Shown piece by piece: positions 30,708 through 45,369 of a stretch of 64,000 nt of DNA. The position numbers and the translations under genes were made by a program. Location: contig JANSLP010000080.1 of assembly GCA_029298735.1 (NCBI GenBank), forward strand, positions 52,840 through 116,839. Direction: 5' to 3'. The notes beneath the pieces are model-generated. The model made no database searches and had not been told where the DNA came from. It worked only from the letters and a program-made list of their open reading frames with translations. The stretch comes from Ophiostoma sp. CBS 140.51. Its lineage: Eukaryota; Ascomycota; Sordariomycetes; Ophiostomatales; Ophiostomataceae. How positions within the stretch are numbered: the first letter of the stretch is position 1; each line of letters opens with the position of its first letter.

Positions 30708-33572
30708 ATGGGGCTTCTCCCCACCAACCTGTTCCGCCAGCGGGACTCACGGCCACAAGGACTTCCTCTCTACGAGAAGGCCACCACACCGTCCTCCAGC
30801 AAGGACCGCTATTCAGACGACGAGATCTCCTCGTCCGACGGCAGTGACGGCAGCGACGACGACGAGTACGACTATGACGCCGAGAGTTCGGCCTCGTCAC
30901 CACGTAGCGGCCATGCCTCATCGCGACAATCCTCCGGCACGGCCACCTCGAGCAGCCTCATGCTTCCGAAACGTGCCTCTGGTTCCTCAGTGTCGGCTTT
31001 TGCCAAGCCGCCTCGGCGACGACTTCGGCCATCGACGGCTACGGCTGCCATTCGCTCTCACATTTACCGCCTGCCTAACAAGATCATCCGCTACCTCTGC
31101 ACGGCACTGATCATGACCATTATCGTCTTTATCGTCACCCTTATCCGCGCCAGCCAGCTGGAGAACCGCCGGATAGCCAATGGTCTCACCGATAAGGCCC
31201 CAGCACCGCCTCCCACCTGGGAGTCCTTTGATTTCTTGACCCGCTACTACGGCGGCGTGCGCAACCTGGTGTCGCTCAGCGAGAATGCGCCGCAGTACCC
31301 GCGCGAGGAGGACGAGCAGCCGTACAACGCGGGCGTCAACGACACATTGGCGGAGGCCGATGCTGCGCCCAAGGTGCACCTCCACGCTGCTGCGGCTGCG
31401 GCGGCGGCTGCCCTGCACAAGGAGAACAAGGCGCCTCTGCCGCCAAGCGGCGCTTTTGACAAGTACAAGGGCTACGTCATGAACAGCGACCCGAACCACA
31501 TCACACCTTGCTACATCGACGACGCGAACACTGTCAGCGTGCCGCCTCTGCGCTACTTCGACGGTCGCCCCAATGGCTTCCCCCAGAACATCATGGGCTC
31601 GTATGAGTTGCTGTCGCTGCCCGAGGATATTTGCTTTGAACGCTTTGGTCGCTTTGGTCCCTACGGTTACGGTTACTCGGTGCGCTCCGGTGGTCTGGGT
31701 GTCGGTGAGTACGGCGAGAAGGAGGGTGCCGAAGCTGTCTGGGAGGGCGGTGCCAACCGTGTTGACTACCGCAAGGTCGACTGGGCCAAGATCCAGAAGC
31801 GCTGCTACGACGCCAACACACGCCGTTTCAAGCCAACCGAGTCCCGCCACGCACCCGTCAACGGTCTCTATGTTGGTGACGCTATCCCCACCAGCAAGGA
31901 CGCTTCCAAGCCCGTCAACCACGCTGCCCGTGACGCGCCTGCTGAGGAGCCTGCCACAGAGACGGCCGAGACTACTAGCTCTGAGGACTCCGAGCCGGCA
32001 ACTGCTCCCGAGACGCTCGAGGTCGCCCCTGAACCTGCTGTGAACAGCACCGAATCCGCTCCTGTCGCTCCCGTTACGCCCGCCAAGGCTTCCGCCGCCC
32101 CAGCTACTCCTTCCCCGCAAGGCGACCTCCCGCGGACAGCTGTCGTGATCCGCTGCTGGGATGAGTTTGTCTGGCACGAGGAGGACATCATGAACCTCCG
32201 TGCCCTCATTACTGAGCTGTCTCTGGCTTCTGGTGCCCGCTACGATGTTCACCTACTGGTCCAGGTCAAGAACGACGCCAAGTACCCCATCTGGGCCGAC
32301 GACGAGGCCTACCAGAGCAAGATCGACTCTGTTATCCCGCCCGAATTCCGCGGCCTCGTCACTCTCTGGACTGAGACGCAGATGCTGTCTCTCTACCAGG
32401 GTATCCACGACCTGTACACCCGCGGCCCCGGTCTGCCCGTTCACGGCGTCTACCGCGGTCTCCAGATGGCCATGCAGCACTTCTCCTACAACCACCCCGA
32501 GTACGAGTACTTCTGGCAGTGGGAGATGGATATCCGCTACACTGGCCACCACCTTGACCTGTTCACCAAGATGGAGAAGTGGGCCAAGGAGCAGCCTCGC
32601 AAGGGCCTCTGGGAGCGCAACTCTCGCTTTTACATTCCCTCTGTCCACGGCTCTTGGGAGGACTTCCGCCAGATGGCTCGTGTCCAGACGGAGGCCGGCT
32701 TCGCTGGTGCTGACAACATCTGGAGCGGCATGCCTGGCAGGGATGATCCCAACGCCAAGAAGGTCGCTGGCGAGCAGACTGTCTGGGGCCCTGTGCGCCC
32801 GGCCGACCCCAACGACTGGTTCGAGCCCGACAACGATCCGACCCCGCCTACCTCTTACGAGAAGGATCGCTACACTTGGGGTGTAGGCGAGGAGGCCGAT
32901 CTGATTACGCTCAACCCTATCTTCGACCCCGAGGGCACGACCTGGCTGCTGGCTGACGACATCACTGGCTACAACGAGACCGCCGAGAAGGCGAGTGGCC
33001 AGGCCAGTGGCAAGCCGAAGCGCGCCGCCCAGATTATTACGGCCTCGCGTATGTCCCGTCGCATGCTCCACACGATGCACCGCGAGACCGCCTTCAAGAA
33101 GCACCACGCCTTCTCTGAGATGTGGCCCGCTACTGCTGCCTTGCAGCACGGCTACAAGGCTGTCTACGTGCCGCACCCTGTCTACGTCGACCGCGAGTGG
33201 CCTACGCAGTACATGGCACGCACTTTCAACGCTGGTCGCAACGGCGCCTCGGGTGGTTCGCGCACGTCGGTCTTTGGCCAGCGCGAGCACAACTTTTTGG
33301 GCCTGACCTGGTACTATAACGCTGGTTTCTCGCCTAACTTGTACCGCCGCTGGCTGGGTCTCAAGGTGAACGGCGACGGTGGTGCTGAGTTTGAAGAGAA
33401 TGCCGATGTCACCCGCAACGACTCGACCGTGTCCAACATGCGTGGTGGTGAGGGCCGTATGTGCCTGCCAGCCATGCTGCTGCACCCTATCAAGAACATT
33501 GAGCTGCCTGTTGAGAGCAACGCCAATGAGGACTACAACAAGCCCGAGAGTGACCTGAACCCAGGGTCGTAG
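30708..33572 (+). CDS. DUF3405-like type II membrane protein, possible Golgi glycosyltransferase-like
   Basis: Single exon. I chose the ATG at 30708 because its context is GCCATGG; an in-frame ATG at 30537 would add 57 residues. The 954-residue protein has a Ser/Asp-rich cytosolic N-terminus, one membrane helix at about 128-147 flanked by RLPNKIIRYL on the cytosolic side, then a long lumenal part: a type II topology typical of Golgi enzymes. The lumenal region has an Ala/Pro/Thr-rich linker (about 400-465) and then RCWDEFVWHEEDIMNLRAL, VHLLVQVKND, FWQWEMDIRYTGHH and WNNxxx-like aromatic blocks, which I associate with the fungal DUF3405 family. WEMDIRY could serve as a DxD-like metal site (inference). 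The activity is unknown. Confidence 0.72.
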   Translation: MGLLPTNLFRQRDSRPQGLPLYEKATTPSSSKDRYSDDEISSSDGSDGSDDDEYDYDAESSASSPRSGHASSRQSSGTATSSSLMLPKRASGSSVSAFAKPPRRRLRPSTATAAIRSHIYRLPNKIIRYLCTALIMTIIVFIVTLIRASQLENRRIANGLTDKAPAPPPTWESFDFLTRYYGGVRNLVSLSENAPQYPREEDEQPYNAGVNDTLAEADAAPKVHLHAAAAAAAAALHKENKAPLPPSGAFDKYKGYVMNSDPNHITPCYIDDANTVSVPPLRYFDGRPNGFPQNIMGSYELLSLPEDICFERFGRFGPYGYGYSVRSGGLGVGEYGEKEGAEAVWEGGANRVDYRKVDWAKIQKRCYDANTRRFKPTESRHAPVNGLYVGDAIPTSKDASKPVNHAARDAPAEEPATETAETTSSEDSEPATAPETLEVAPEPAVNSTESAPVAPVTPAKASAAPATPSPQGDLPRTAVVIRCWDEFVWHEEDIMNLRALITELSLASGARYDVHLLVQVKNDAKYPIWADDEAYQSKIDSVIPPEFRGLVTLWTETQMLSLYQGIHDLYTRGPGLPVHGVYRGLQMAMQHFSYNHPEYEYFWQWEMDIRYTGHHLDLFTKMEKWAKEQPRKGLWERNSRFYIPSVHGSWEDFRQMARVQTEAGFAGADNIWSGMPGRDDPNAKKVAGEQTVWGPVRPADPNDWFEPDNDPTPPTSYEKDRYTWGVGEEADLITLNPIFDPEGTTWLLADDITGYNETAEKASGQASGKPKRAAQIITASRMSRRMLHTMHRETAFKKHHAFSEMWPATAALQHGYKAVYVPHPVYVDREWPTQYMARTFNAGRNGASGGSRTSVFGQREHNFLGLTWYYNAGFSPNLYRRWLGLKVNGDGGAEFEENADVTRNDSTVSNMRGGEGRMCLPAMLLHPIKNIELPVESNANEDYNKPESDLNPGS

Positions 33573-34259
33573 GACGTGGCAACAAAGAACGATGAAAATT
33601 GGAGATGATATTTTTGTATAACGAACTTATGTTGCGTGTACGTTTCTTTTTGGAGTTGAGATGACCTGCTTAGATATGAGATGCTGGGATGCTTTTTTTG
33701 TTTTCTCTTTCCGTTACACTTATCCGGGCATGGACAATGGCGTTTGGGCTTTATGGGCTAGCACGTATTGTGTTTTTGCATCTTTTGTATTTATTTGCTT
33801 GGCCTTTTGAGTATATTATAACATGCTACTTGTATTTGCATTAAACAATGCTTGTGGTGTAAATTCGTCACAATAATACGTCATAGATCATAGATCAGAT
33901 GTTTGACGATGAGAAATGAAAAAGCAATTGCCGTTTGACATATTTTCCTCGGCCCGTATTCTAACAAGAGATAACTATACATATGATAAAAGACCCAAGA
34001 CCATGACAGATAGATGCCAGGCCTACAAAGATGTTGTGAATGCTGCACACAGTTGCTGCACACACTACGAGCTCGCTTCGTGTTGTTCATGGAGTGTTTT
34101 TTGTGGTTGTTGATGATTAGGGGACTGTCTTTCCGTTTGTTGGAAAGCATGTCCGTATTCGTTCCGTTCTCCTTCCGTGTTTTGTCGGTATCAACGCTGT
34201 ATTGTCGATGCCTTTCCCACGCCAGCTGCGTCTCGCCGTCTTCTCCCTTCGTCGCCGCC
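33573..34259. other. Convergent 3' spacer
   Basis: 687 bases between convergent genes, AT-rich from about 33600 to 34000. No gene supported. Confidence 0.45.
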
Positions 34260-34944
34260 TTAGATCACCCGCTTGACCTCAAAGAAGCGCCGCAGCCACC
34301 ACACCTGGAAAATGGACTCGCCCACAACCACCGTGATGACAAACAGATTCCACCACTTGACACGTGCGTTTGTGCTCTCGGCCGTGTTCCGGTGCGTCCG
34401 CTCACGCACAACAATGTACGACTGCTCGTCCTTGACCTGCGCCAGCATCTCCGACAGCTTCTGCGCCTCCGCCTCCAGCGGGTCCTTGGGGCCGTCCGCC
34501 TCGGACACGTATACTATGCCATGCACGTTGAAGGACACCTCCTTGCTCGACGCGCCCCAGTGCTCGTTGCTGAAGCAGTACATGTACTTGCCGTCGTGGT
34601 GGGCCGTGAAGGTGAAGTCGCCGTTGGACGTCGACTTTTGCAGCGTCTCGTACTGGCCAGGAGGGTTGGTGATCTAGAAGTGCACCCAGGGTTAGCAATG
34701 TCATCGTCGCGGTGATATGCGCGTTGGTACGTCATCTGCTACGCACCCAAAAATCAATATCCAGGTTGCCTGCGCCGCCAAACTCGCGGTCACCGACCTG
34801 GTAGGTCACCGTCATCTTGTCGTCCTTGTGCAACTCCTCAAAGAAGCACTCGCGGCCGTGGGCCGGCAGCTGGATGTTGTGGGCAGCGACGGTCTGGACC
34901 AGTGCGGCGCCGGCGGCCAAAAGGCCAAAAAGAAGGCGGACCAT
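34260..34944 (-). CDS. EMP24: p24-family cargo receptor (p24-beta / Emp24)
   Basis: Minus strand, two exons 34944-34747 and 34673-34260 in phase 0; 203 residues. Residues 1-21 are a signal peptide. The lumenal GOLD domain has the conserved pair of cysteines (C33 in RECFFEEL and the one in YMYCFSNE). A coiled-coil segment precedes the single membrane helix near the C-terminus. The cytosolic tail RRFFEVKRVI carries the FF motif (COPII and coatomer binding) and is close to animal TMED2, placing it in the beta class. It cycles between ER and Golgi in heteromeric p24 complexes and sorts GPI-anchored proteins. It is divergent from ARF1, whose GTPase works on the same COPI pathway. Confidence 0.92.
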
Positions 34945-38495
<3,551 letters not shown>

Positions 38496-40069
38496 ACAGT
38501 TGGCTATCCTCAGCAACACCTCACGAAACCGACCAGACCGGGGACGGAAGAAGAGACGGAGCAGACTAGGAAGAAGAAGGGTTTAACGACAAACATACCG
38601 AGGGAAGAGCGAAGAAATTTGTGAACTTGTGGGCAGACCGAGTGAAACAAGAAAGAAAGAGAAGGGAGAGCAAGAGTAGGCAAAGGGTTTTGGGGTTGCC
38701 TCTTTGAGAAAAGAGTTTTAAGACTATTTTTTGCACGGTTGAATTTTTATGCCTGTTTTTTAATCCGTCTCATCTCTCCCTTTATATTTTTTCATTCTGG
38801 GCGCTTCATTTTCTTTTTCTCCTTTTTTCTTTTCCTGTTTCACTTTCTCTTTCTTCTTACTCAGCTCATGTCTTTTTCTTTTCATTTTCTATTTTATTTT
38901 TTTATGTTCTCTTATTTTTCTCTCAGACTTTTTGCTTTTTATATCGTCAAACTGCAGGTGTTTTGTTTCCACCCCCTCTTACCGTCTCTTCGCTCTCAAC
39001 TCGTGCCCTTCTGTCTTGTCCAGGTTCTTTTCATATCACCCTTCATCATTTATCTCGTCTTCGTAATGATCATTTATGCACCCTGTCGGTATGAATGTAT
39101 TGGGAGGTCACGTGGGAGGCCACGAGACCTCACAAATAAATATAACAAGGATAAGGGCTACGCCAAATCGTCATAATTAAAGTCTTTACACAGCGAATTT
39201 ACGCGCATTTCGTACTCTAGAGAAGACAACGCTTTCACTAACAGATTAATTGTATATCTTCGATATCACGAGGACGTACAGGATCACGGTGACGTTACGG
39301 ATACTAGCAATACACAGCTATTCGAATACCTTCTCAGATCTATTTTGTCCCAAGTGTACCCACACACCCCCAACTTTCAATATTTTACCGGACAAATATT
39401 GTAAACCTTTCTTTGTTATCAAACGGCCCCGGACCTCGCTTTATTTATTTATTTTACGAAAAAAATAGACAAAAATTATACAAAACGATGTCATGACTCA
39501 AAGCTATTGTTGTCAATTTTTTGACCGTCTCACTCGCAGTGTTTATGGTAGGCCTAGAATATTTCAAGTGCCTGATTTTCGATGCCTTGTTGAATACGGC
39601 CAGGCATTGCTCACTTAGTATCATATAAGTATCATATAAACCCAGTATAAAAGGAACACATTGTGTCACACGGTCTTAAATACGTTACATATCACTCGTC
39701 CAATATTTTTAAACAATAACATACTTTCCCATTTCAGAATCACATGCAAAGGTAGAGAGTGGTTTGACATATGTAAATGAGTTAAGATTGGCATACTCTT
39801 GGTAACTATAGTACAGAAAGAGAGATGTTTTTGTGTACCTGGTGTTGTTATATAAAAAGAGATGAAAAATAGCAATAGCTGTGAAAATGCAATAAAAATG
39901 CACATGAGTGAAAAACGCCTCCTCGACAGTTCAGTCTTTGATTATTACTCCTCCAAATTACCCATGATATCATTTGTTAGATCCTATACCAATATCCTTG
40001 TGTGTTTCCTTATGTTATTGTGCTCCAGTGTAAATGCAATTGCCTTCCAGTTGTAGTGTGGGAAGGACT
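38496..40069. other. Convergent spacer: purine tract, pyrimidine tract, AT-rich island
   Basis: Three blocks follow ARF1. About 38500-38715 is purine-rich (GAAGAAG types). About 38740-38945 is almost all T and C. About 39180-40060 is an AT-rich island with no conserved frame, though it still contains CpG sites in its first 150 bases, so classic repeat-induced mutation is not obvious there. HSP78 ends at 40070. Confidence 0.5.
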
Positions 40070-42595
40070 TTAAGTCGACTCGGCCGCCGGTGTATCGTCA
40101 GATGATGTGTTTGTCGATTCCGTTTCCGTGGTCGGCGCCGCAGCAACCACATCGAGACCCGAGCCGTCCTCCTTGACCGAGACCGTGGCCACATCGCCAT
40201 GGCGCACGCCGCCCCGGATAATCTTGTCGGCCAGGTTGTTGCTGATCTCGGTAGTAATGAGACGGTTCAGCGGGCGGGCGCCAAACTTGGGGTCGTAGCC
40301 GCGCTCGGCGAGCCAGTCGCGCGCGGGCATGGTGACATCGAGCGTGATGCGGCGGTCCTCCAGGCGGCCCTGCAGCTCGCGCAGGCGAATGTCGACAATG
40401 TCGCGCAGAGCCGACCGGGATAGGCGCTTGAAGATGATGAAGGAGTCGATGCGGTTCAAGAACTCGGGCGGGTACTGCGAGGATACCACATCCATGACGG
40501 CATCACGGACGCCCGGATCGACGCTGCCGTCCTCTGTCTCGCCGTAGGGGTGGAGCGGGTCATTGCCGACCAGGATGTCGGCGCCCAGGTTGGACGTCAA
40601 CACGATAATGGTGTTGCTGAAGTCGACGCGGTGGCCCTGGGCATCGGTGAGGTAGCCCTCGTCGAGGACCTGGAGCAGGAGGGCGGAGATGTCGCGGTGC
40701 GCCTTTTCAAATTCGTCGAGCAGAAGCACGGCATACGGCTTGCGACGCACGGCCTCGGTGAGCTGACCGGCGTCGTCGTAGCCGACGTAGCCCGAGGGGG
40801 CACCGATGAGACGGGAGATGGTGTGCTTCTCCTGGAACTCGCTCATGTCGAAGCGGACGACGGCCGACTCGGTGGAAAAGAGGAAGCCAGCAAGCTTCTT
40901 GCACAGCTCCGTCTTACCGACACCCGTGGGGCCGAGGAAGAAGAAGGAAGCCGTAGGGCGGTTGTCACCCGAGAGACCGGCACGCTGCAGACGGACGGCA
41001 TCGGCCACGGCCTTAAGAGCCTCGTCCTGGCCGCGTACCGACTGGCGCAGAGTGTCTTCCATGTGCACGAGCTTCTCAATGTGGCCGGTGGTGAGTTTGG
41101 CGACAGGAATGCTCGTGATGCGGGATACAACCGTGGCAATGTCGTCGGCCGTGACCGAGTCATGAATCAAAGTGCTGCTGCTGATGCTGCCGTCGTCACT
41201 GCTGACAGTCTCGAGGGCATCGTCGCTGGCCGCGGCCTTGGGCTTGCCCTGCTTGTCGCTGTTGACCTTCTGCTCGAGCGAGGGGATGATGCCGAAGCGC
41301 AGCTCGGACGCACGACCGAAATTGCCGTCACGCTGGGCGCGCTCCAAGTCCATGCGGGCCTTGTCGAGCTCGCTCTGGGCCTGTTTGATGCTGTCAATCT
41401 CCTCACGCTCCTTCTGCCAGCGCTCGGTGAGAGTGGCGGCCTCTTCCTGGTGCGATTTGAGGTCGTCCTCGAGCTTCTTGCGGCGCTCGCGGCTGGCAAT
41501 GTCGGTCTCCTTGCGCAAGCTCTCGAGCTCAATCTGGATGGTCATAATCTTCTGGTCGAGGCGCATAATGTCCTCGGGCTTGCTTTCTTGTTGGAGGCGC
41601 AGCGAACTGGCGGCCTCGTCCATCAGGTCAATAGCCTTGTCGGGCAGGAAACGGTCGGTAATGTAGCGGTTGGACAGGGTGGCAGCAGCAACGAGCGCAC
41701 CATCAGTAATGCGCACACCGTGGTGCACCTCGTACTTTTCCTTGATGCCGCGCAGGATGCTGATCGTGTCCTCAACGGTCGGCTCGTTCACCAGGATGGG
41801 CTGGAACCGACGGGCCAGCGCCGCGTCCTTTTCAATTAAGCGGTACTCGTTGAGTGTCGTCGCACCGCAGCACTGCAGCTCGCCGCGCGAGAGGGCCGGC
41901 TTCAGCAGGTTGGAAGCGTCAATCGAGCCTTCGGCCTTGCCGAGACCCAGCAGCGTGTGCAGCTCGTCAATGAACAAGATGACCTCGCCCTGGGCCTGCT
42001 CGACTTCCGTCAGGACCTTCTTGAGGCGCTCCTCGAAATCGCCACGGAACTTGGCGCCAGCAATCAGCGAGCCTAGATCTAGGCTGACGACGCGCTTTTT
42101 CTTGATGCTCTCGGGCACGTCGCCACGCACAATGCGCAACGCCAGGCCCTCGAGGATCGCCGTCTTGCCCGTACCGGCCTTACCAATCAGCACAGGGTTG
42201 TTCTTGGTCCGCCGCGAGAGCACCTGGATGGTCCGCTGGATCTCCTCGTCGCGGCCAATGACGGGGTCCAGTTTGCCGTCGCGGGCTTTGGCGGTTAGGT
42301 CGATGCCAAACTGCTCTAGGGCCGGCTTCTCCTCCTCGCCGCCGCTCATGTCCATGCGGTGCGTACCGCCGGGAGGATGTGGACGGCCGTTGGCGTAGGA
42401 GCGGGTGGCCGCAATGGGAAGATATCGAAGAGAATTTGTTGTGGGGGTTGTGAAGCCGGGAAAAGCTGTTGTGTTCATGGCTGCCGGCCGGCCTGCCCGT
42501 AGACTTGTTGCTGAGGCATTGCTAGTCTTGGAAGCTGCGTAGAGGAGCAGCTGTCGCCGTGTAGAACTGGCGAGGATCTGCTTTCTAGCAAGCAT
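40070..42595 (-). CDS. HSP78: Mitochondrial Hsp78 (ClpB-type disaggregase)
   Basis: Single exon, 841 residues, minus strand. Residues 1-75 are a basic presequence ([20 protein letters not shown]). The ClpB N-domain is missing, as is usual for Hsp78. AAA1 starts at about 95: Walker [10 protein letters not shown], Walker B LFIDELH. A coiled-coil middle domain (about 350-480) with repeated Glu/Lys/Arg heptads identifies the ClpB/Hsp104 class. AAA2 has Walker [10 protein letters not shown], Walker [11 protein letters not shown], the pore loop SGYVGYDD and the arginine-bearing FLNRID. The tail is acidic and Thr/Ser-rich. It resolubilises aggregated matrix proteins together with mitochondrial Hsp70. 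A CCAAT box on the minus strand (42680-42676) and a heat-shock-element-like motif (42871-42880) lie upstream. Confidence 0.95.
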   Translation of the reverse strand: MLARKQILASSTRRQLLLYAASKTSNASATSLRAGRPAAMNTTAFPGFTTPTTNSLRYLPIAATRSYANGRPHPPGGTHRMDMSGGEEEKPALEQFGIDLTAKARDGKLDPVIGRDEEIQRTIQVLSRRTKNNPVLIGKAGTGKTAILEGLALRIVRGDVPESIKKKRVVSLDLGSLIAGAKFRGDFEERLKKVLTEVEQAQGEVILFIDELHTLLGLGKAEGSIDASNLLKPALSRGELQCCGATTLNEYRLIEKDAALARRFQPILVNEPTVEDTISILRGIKEKYEVHHGVRITDGALVAAATLSNRYITDRFLPDKAIDLMDEAASSLRLQQESKPEDIMRLDQKIMTIQIELESLRKETDIASRERRKKLEDDLKSHQEEAATLTERWQKEREEIDSIKQAQSELDKARMDLERAQRDGNFGRASELRFGIIPSLEQKVNSDKQGKPKAAASDDALETVSSDDGSISSSTLIHDSVTADDIATVVSRITSIPVAKLTTGHIEKLVHMEDTLRQSVRGQDEALKAVADAVRLQRAGLSGDNRPTASFFFLGPTGVGKTELCKKLAGFLFSTESAVVRFDMSEFQEKHTISRLIGAPSGYVGYDDAGQLTEAVRRKPYAVLLLDEFEKAHRDISALLLQVLDEGYLTDAQGHRVDFSNTIIVLTSNLGADILVGNDPLHPYGETEDGSVDPGVRDAVMDVVSSQYPPEFLNRIDSFIIFKRLSRSALRDIVDIRLRELQGRLEDRRITLDVTMPARDWLAERGYDPKFGARPLNRLITTEISNNLADKIIRGGVRHGDVATVSVKEDGSGLDVVAAAPTTETESTNTSSDDTPAAEST

Positions 42596-43440
42596 GTTGT
42601 TGATTTGTTGATTTTGTCACTTTTGTCGCTTTTTGAGCTTTTGTCGAGTTTCGTGATGTCGGCGGTGACAGGCCGATTGGGGAGAAAAAAGTGTGTCAGA
42701 TTGAAAAATCAATTTCCAATACGTCTGCCGTAATCCCATAATCATATCTGTATATACTCTCTCCCTGGCACGGTCACGAAGTGGGCATCAGGAGCTTCGT
42801 CGTCGATGTCGGCTTACTGGGCGCCACCAAAGAGTACGAAAGACTATTCGAGCAACTTCGGGAGCTACAGCGAAGCTTCCAGGCTCTTATCCCTTATCGG
42901 CAGCCAAGTGGGTGTGGTGGGCGGCTTGGAGTGGGCCAGCACTCTGTTGGGTCACGGATTGAACAATATGCAAGTACATGGATAGACTGGGGTGACTGGC
43001 CACCCCTGTAATTCGTTATAGGGTCTATGCCAATACGGCCTCACATCTCTGGTTTGCCCCGCCAACAATGGCCCGCTTTAATTTTTTTTACAGCCTAGAG
43101 GCGGCCCAAGGCCCAGCACGTTTTGCCTTTCGTGCCTGCCAAAAGATGAAAGAAGAAAGAAAGGTGGAGGAAAGAGCGACACGAAAAAGTAAAGAAAAAA
43201 AAAATTCATTCCAAAAGGTCCTGCGTCCCACCACAGTCAGTGCCCGCACTCTGGTCCTCCTCCCCCCCACCACTTCCTTCCCAATTCTACCATCTCCAGC
43301 CTCCCCTTGAAATTTTCCTTCTCCCAAGCAACAGTGTTAATCTCCCCCTTTTCGCATTTCCCTATTTCTTCGACTCTCTTCCTCTTCTCTTCTTCTTTTC
43401 TCTTCGACAAAGTTTTTTACTCTTGCTTCATCCAGACACC
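42596..43440. other. Divergent promoter region, HSP78 / EFB1
   Basis: Contains ATTGG (42676-42680), the HSE-like CGAAGCTTCC (42871-42880) and, near 43250-43435, a C/T-rich leader for the elongation factor gene. No coding potential. Confidence 0.5.
42871..42880. promoter_or_regulatory. Candidate heat-shock element
   Basis: CGAAGCTTCC is a perfect nGAAnnTTCn inverted pair, about 276 bases upstream of HSP78. A further TTC(nn)GAG pair at 42857-42864 is not in phase. A two-unit element is short, so this is tentative. Confidence 0.3.
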
Positions 43441-44654
43441 ATGGGTTTCACGGATCTCCTCACCGACGCCGGCCTTGCTGGTACGTTCTGCGCTGTTTTG
43501 CCTTGCGGGCATTCTCTGCTGCGTTCTTGATCTTCGTTTTTCTTTCTGCTTTTCTGCTCCTTTCTCTCTGCTTTATTGCTTCTTCTTTTCTCTTCTTCTG
43601 CATCTCCCCTGCTTTCTCGCTCGTTGCTTCACTCATGCGCTGCGCGGCTTCGTTTGCCGGCAGCCTGGGCTGTCCAACGCTGACCGACAACTCGCAGTGC
43701 TCAACAGCTTCCTGACCACCCGGTCGTACATTGTCGGGTAAGTTGCAATCTGTCTGCTTTTCTTTGCGGTTTCTTTTTTCTTTTTGTCTCTTTCCTCCTC
43801 CCCAAAACTACATGATGAGAACAATTGGTCCGTGTTTCCGAGCAGACTCAAGACCTGTAAATGACGACCCATCTATTGCAACACAGTTGCGTCTCTGACC
43901 CTACGTTTTGAAACCTTTTTTTGCTGGCTTTCTACTCGAGTTTTGTTTTGTGTGGCTTCAGCACGCTAACATTTCTGAACAGCTACTCTGCCACCCAGGC
44001 CGATGTTGTCGTCTTCAAGGCGCTGAAGGAGGCCCCGGCGGCCGCCAAATACCCCAACGCTGCGCGGTGGTACAAGCACATCGCCACCTACGAGGACGAG
44101 TTCGCGACCCTGTCCGGCGACGCCTCCAAGCCCTACACTGCCTACGGCCCCGAGGTCGCCGAGGTCACCATCAACCCTGCCAAGGCCCCGGCGGCTGAGG
44201 AGGACGACGATGATGTCGATCTGTTCGGCAGCGACGACGAGGAGGAGGACGCTGAGGCCGTCCGCGTCCGGGAAGAGCGTCTGGCCGAGTACCGCAAGAA
44301 GAAGGAGGGCAAGACCAAGCCGGCCGCCAAGTCGGTCGTGACGCTGGATGTCAAGCCTTGGGGTAAGTCGCTCCCCCTATTAATTTGAATTCTCCCACTT
44401 GAAGTTCACTGCTGATCATCTTAGACGACGAGACCGACATGAAGGCTCTCGAGGAGTCCGTCCGCAGCATCGACCAGGAGGGTCTCGTCTGGGGTCTGTC
44501 CAAGCTGGTCGCTGTCGGCTTCGGCATCAAGAAGCTGCAGATCACCCTGGTCGTCGAGGACGACAAGGTCTCGCTGGACGACCTCCAGGACACCATTGCC
44601 GAGTTCGAGGACTACGTTCAGTCGTCCGACGTTGTTGCCATGCAGAAGCTGTAA
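43441..44654 (+). CDS. EFB1: Translation elongation factor 1-beta (eEF1B-alpha)
   Basis: Four exons: 43441-43480, 43698-43737, 43983-44362 and 44425-44654; 229 residues. The N-terminal GST-C-like domain is assembled from two 40-base exons plus exon 3 ([36 protein letters not shown]). It is followed by the acidic linker [18 protein letters not shown] with the conserved casein-kinase-2 serine context ([10 protein letters not shown]). The C-terminal guanine-exchange domain contains [36 protein letters not shown] and the ending [12 protein letters not shown]. It reloads eEF1A with GTP in cytosolic translation. The small first exons and a 217-base first intron are typical of highly expressed fungal translation genes. 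Confidence 0.95.
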
Positions 44655-45369
44655 GCGCGTTCTCTAACAAGAACGTTTTGCTTGCTCGCTGATATGTTTT
44701 CTGCTGGTGTTTACGGGTTTGGATGGACGACTTTATGGAACATATCCTGGGAAACTAAAAAAAAACATGAGAGACGTTTGACATGTTGAAAATGTTGTGG
44801 ATGAAACGAACACAATGCACGCCCCCCCAAATACGTAAAAAAGATTTAAAAAATGCATAGACAGGAGCCGACATGCGGTATCCTACCAACAAACGTTCCT
44901 ACAACTTGTGAATTCGATGTGGTGTTGTGAGATAAAACGCCGTTCCGAAGAGTCAGACGGGATGTCAAGTCAGTCTCAGTCAGGCACGCAAAGGCACGCA
45001 AAAGGCCAAGTCAGAGATTTTGGAGAAAGCGGGATGCCAATGGCATGGTGGGGTATTGGTTGGGCACTGGCGCTGGACAGGGTGCCGAGGGCGCTTGTTG
45101 GCTGGCGCAAACGGCAAAAACTGCCACCAGAGCCCAGTGTGGGACCTGGAATCCGTGCTGTAATATACTGGTCGCGTATTGGCTGCCGCGACGCGACTTT
45201 GCGTCTCGAGGGCGTCTGAGCTACCACCAATTGTACTTCACGTTTACGTCGTTCAGGTTCAACGTCAGAAATCTCACAACACGCACACCAGGGACAGCAC
45301 GCGACAATTTGACTTTCATTCTTCTCGACTACGAAACTATCTCTCCAATTCACATTCTCAACCGCCACC
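44655..45369. other. Spacer between EFB1 and PSF1
   Basis: EFB1 3' region followed by a CpG-containing upstream region of PSF1. A short direct duplication GGCACGCAAA lies near 44982-45003. Two ACGCGA motifs are at 45191-45196 and 45299-45304. Confidence 0.45.
45191..45304 (+). promoter_or_regulatory. Two ACGCGA (MBF-like) motifs upstream of PSF1
   Basis: ACGCGA at 45191-45196 and 45299-45304, 174 and 66 bases before the PSF1 start, resemble the MluI cell-cycle box that drives G1/S replication genes in yeasts. Placement before a DNA-replication gene is suggestive only. Confidence 0.3.

Noticed and set aside
30987..33485. Two adjoining minus-strand frames (421 and 410 codons) opposite the DUF3405-like gene
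   Set aside because: Both mirror the GC-ending codons of the plus-strand gene, show no motif and have no promoter context.
40550..41839. 429-codon open frame on the plus strand opposite HSP78
   Set aside because: It lies wholly within the well-supported HSP78 coding region on the other strand and follows its codon bias; composition is leucine/valine/glycine-rich without any domain. A shadow.
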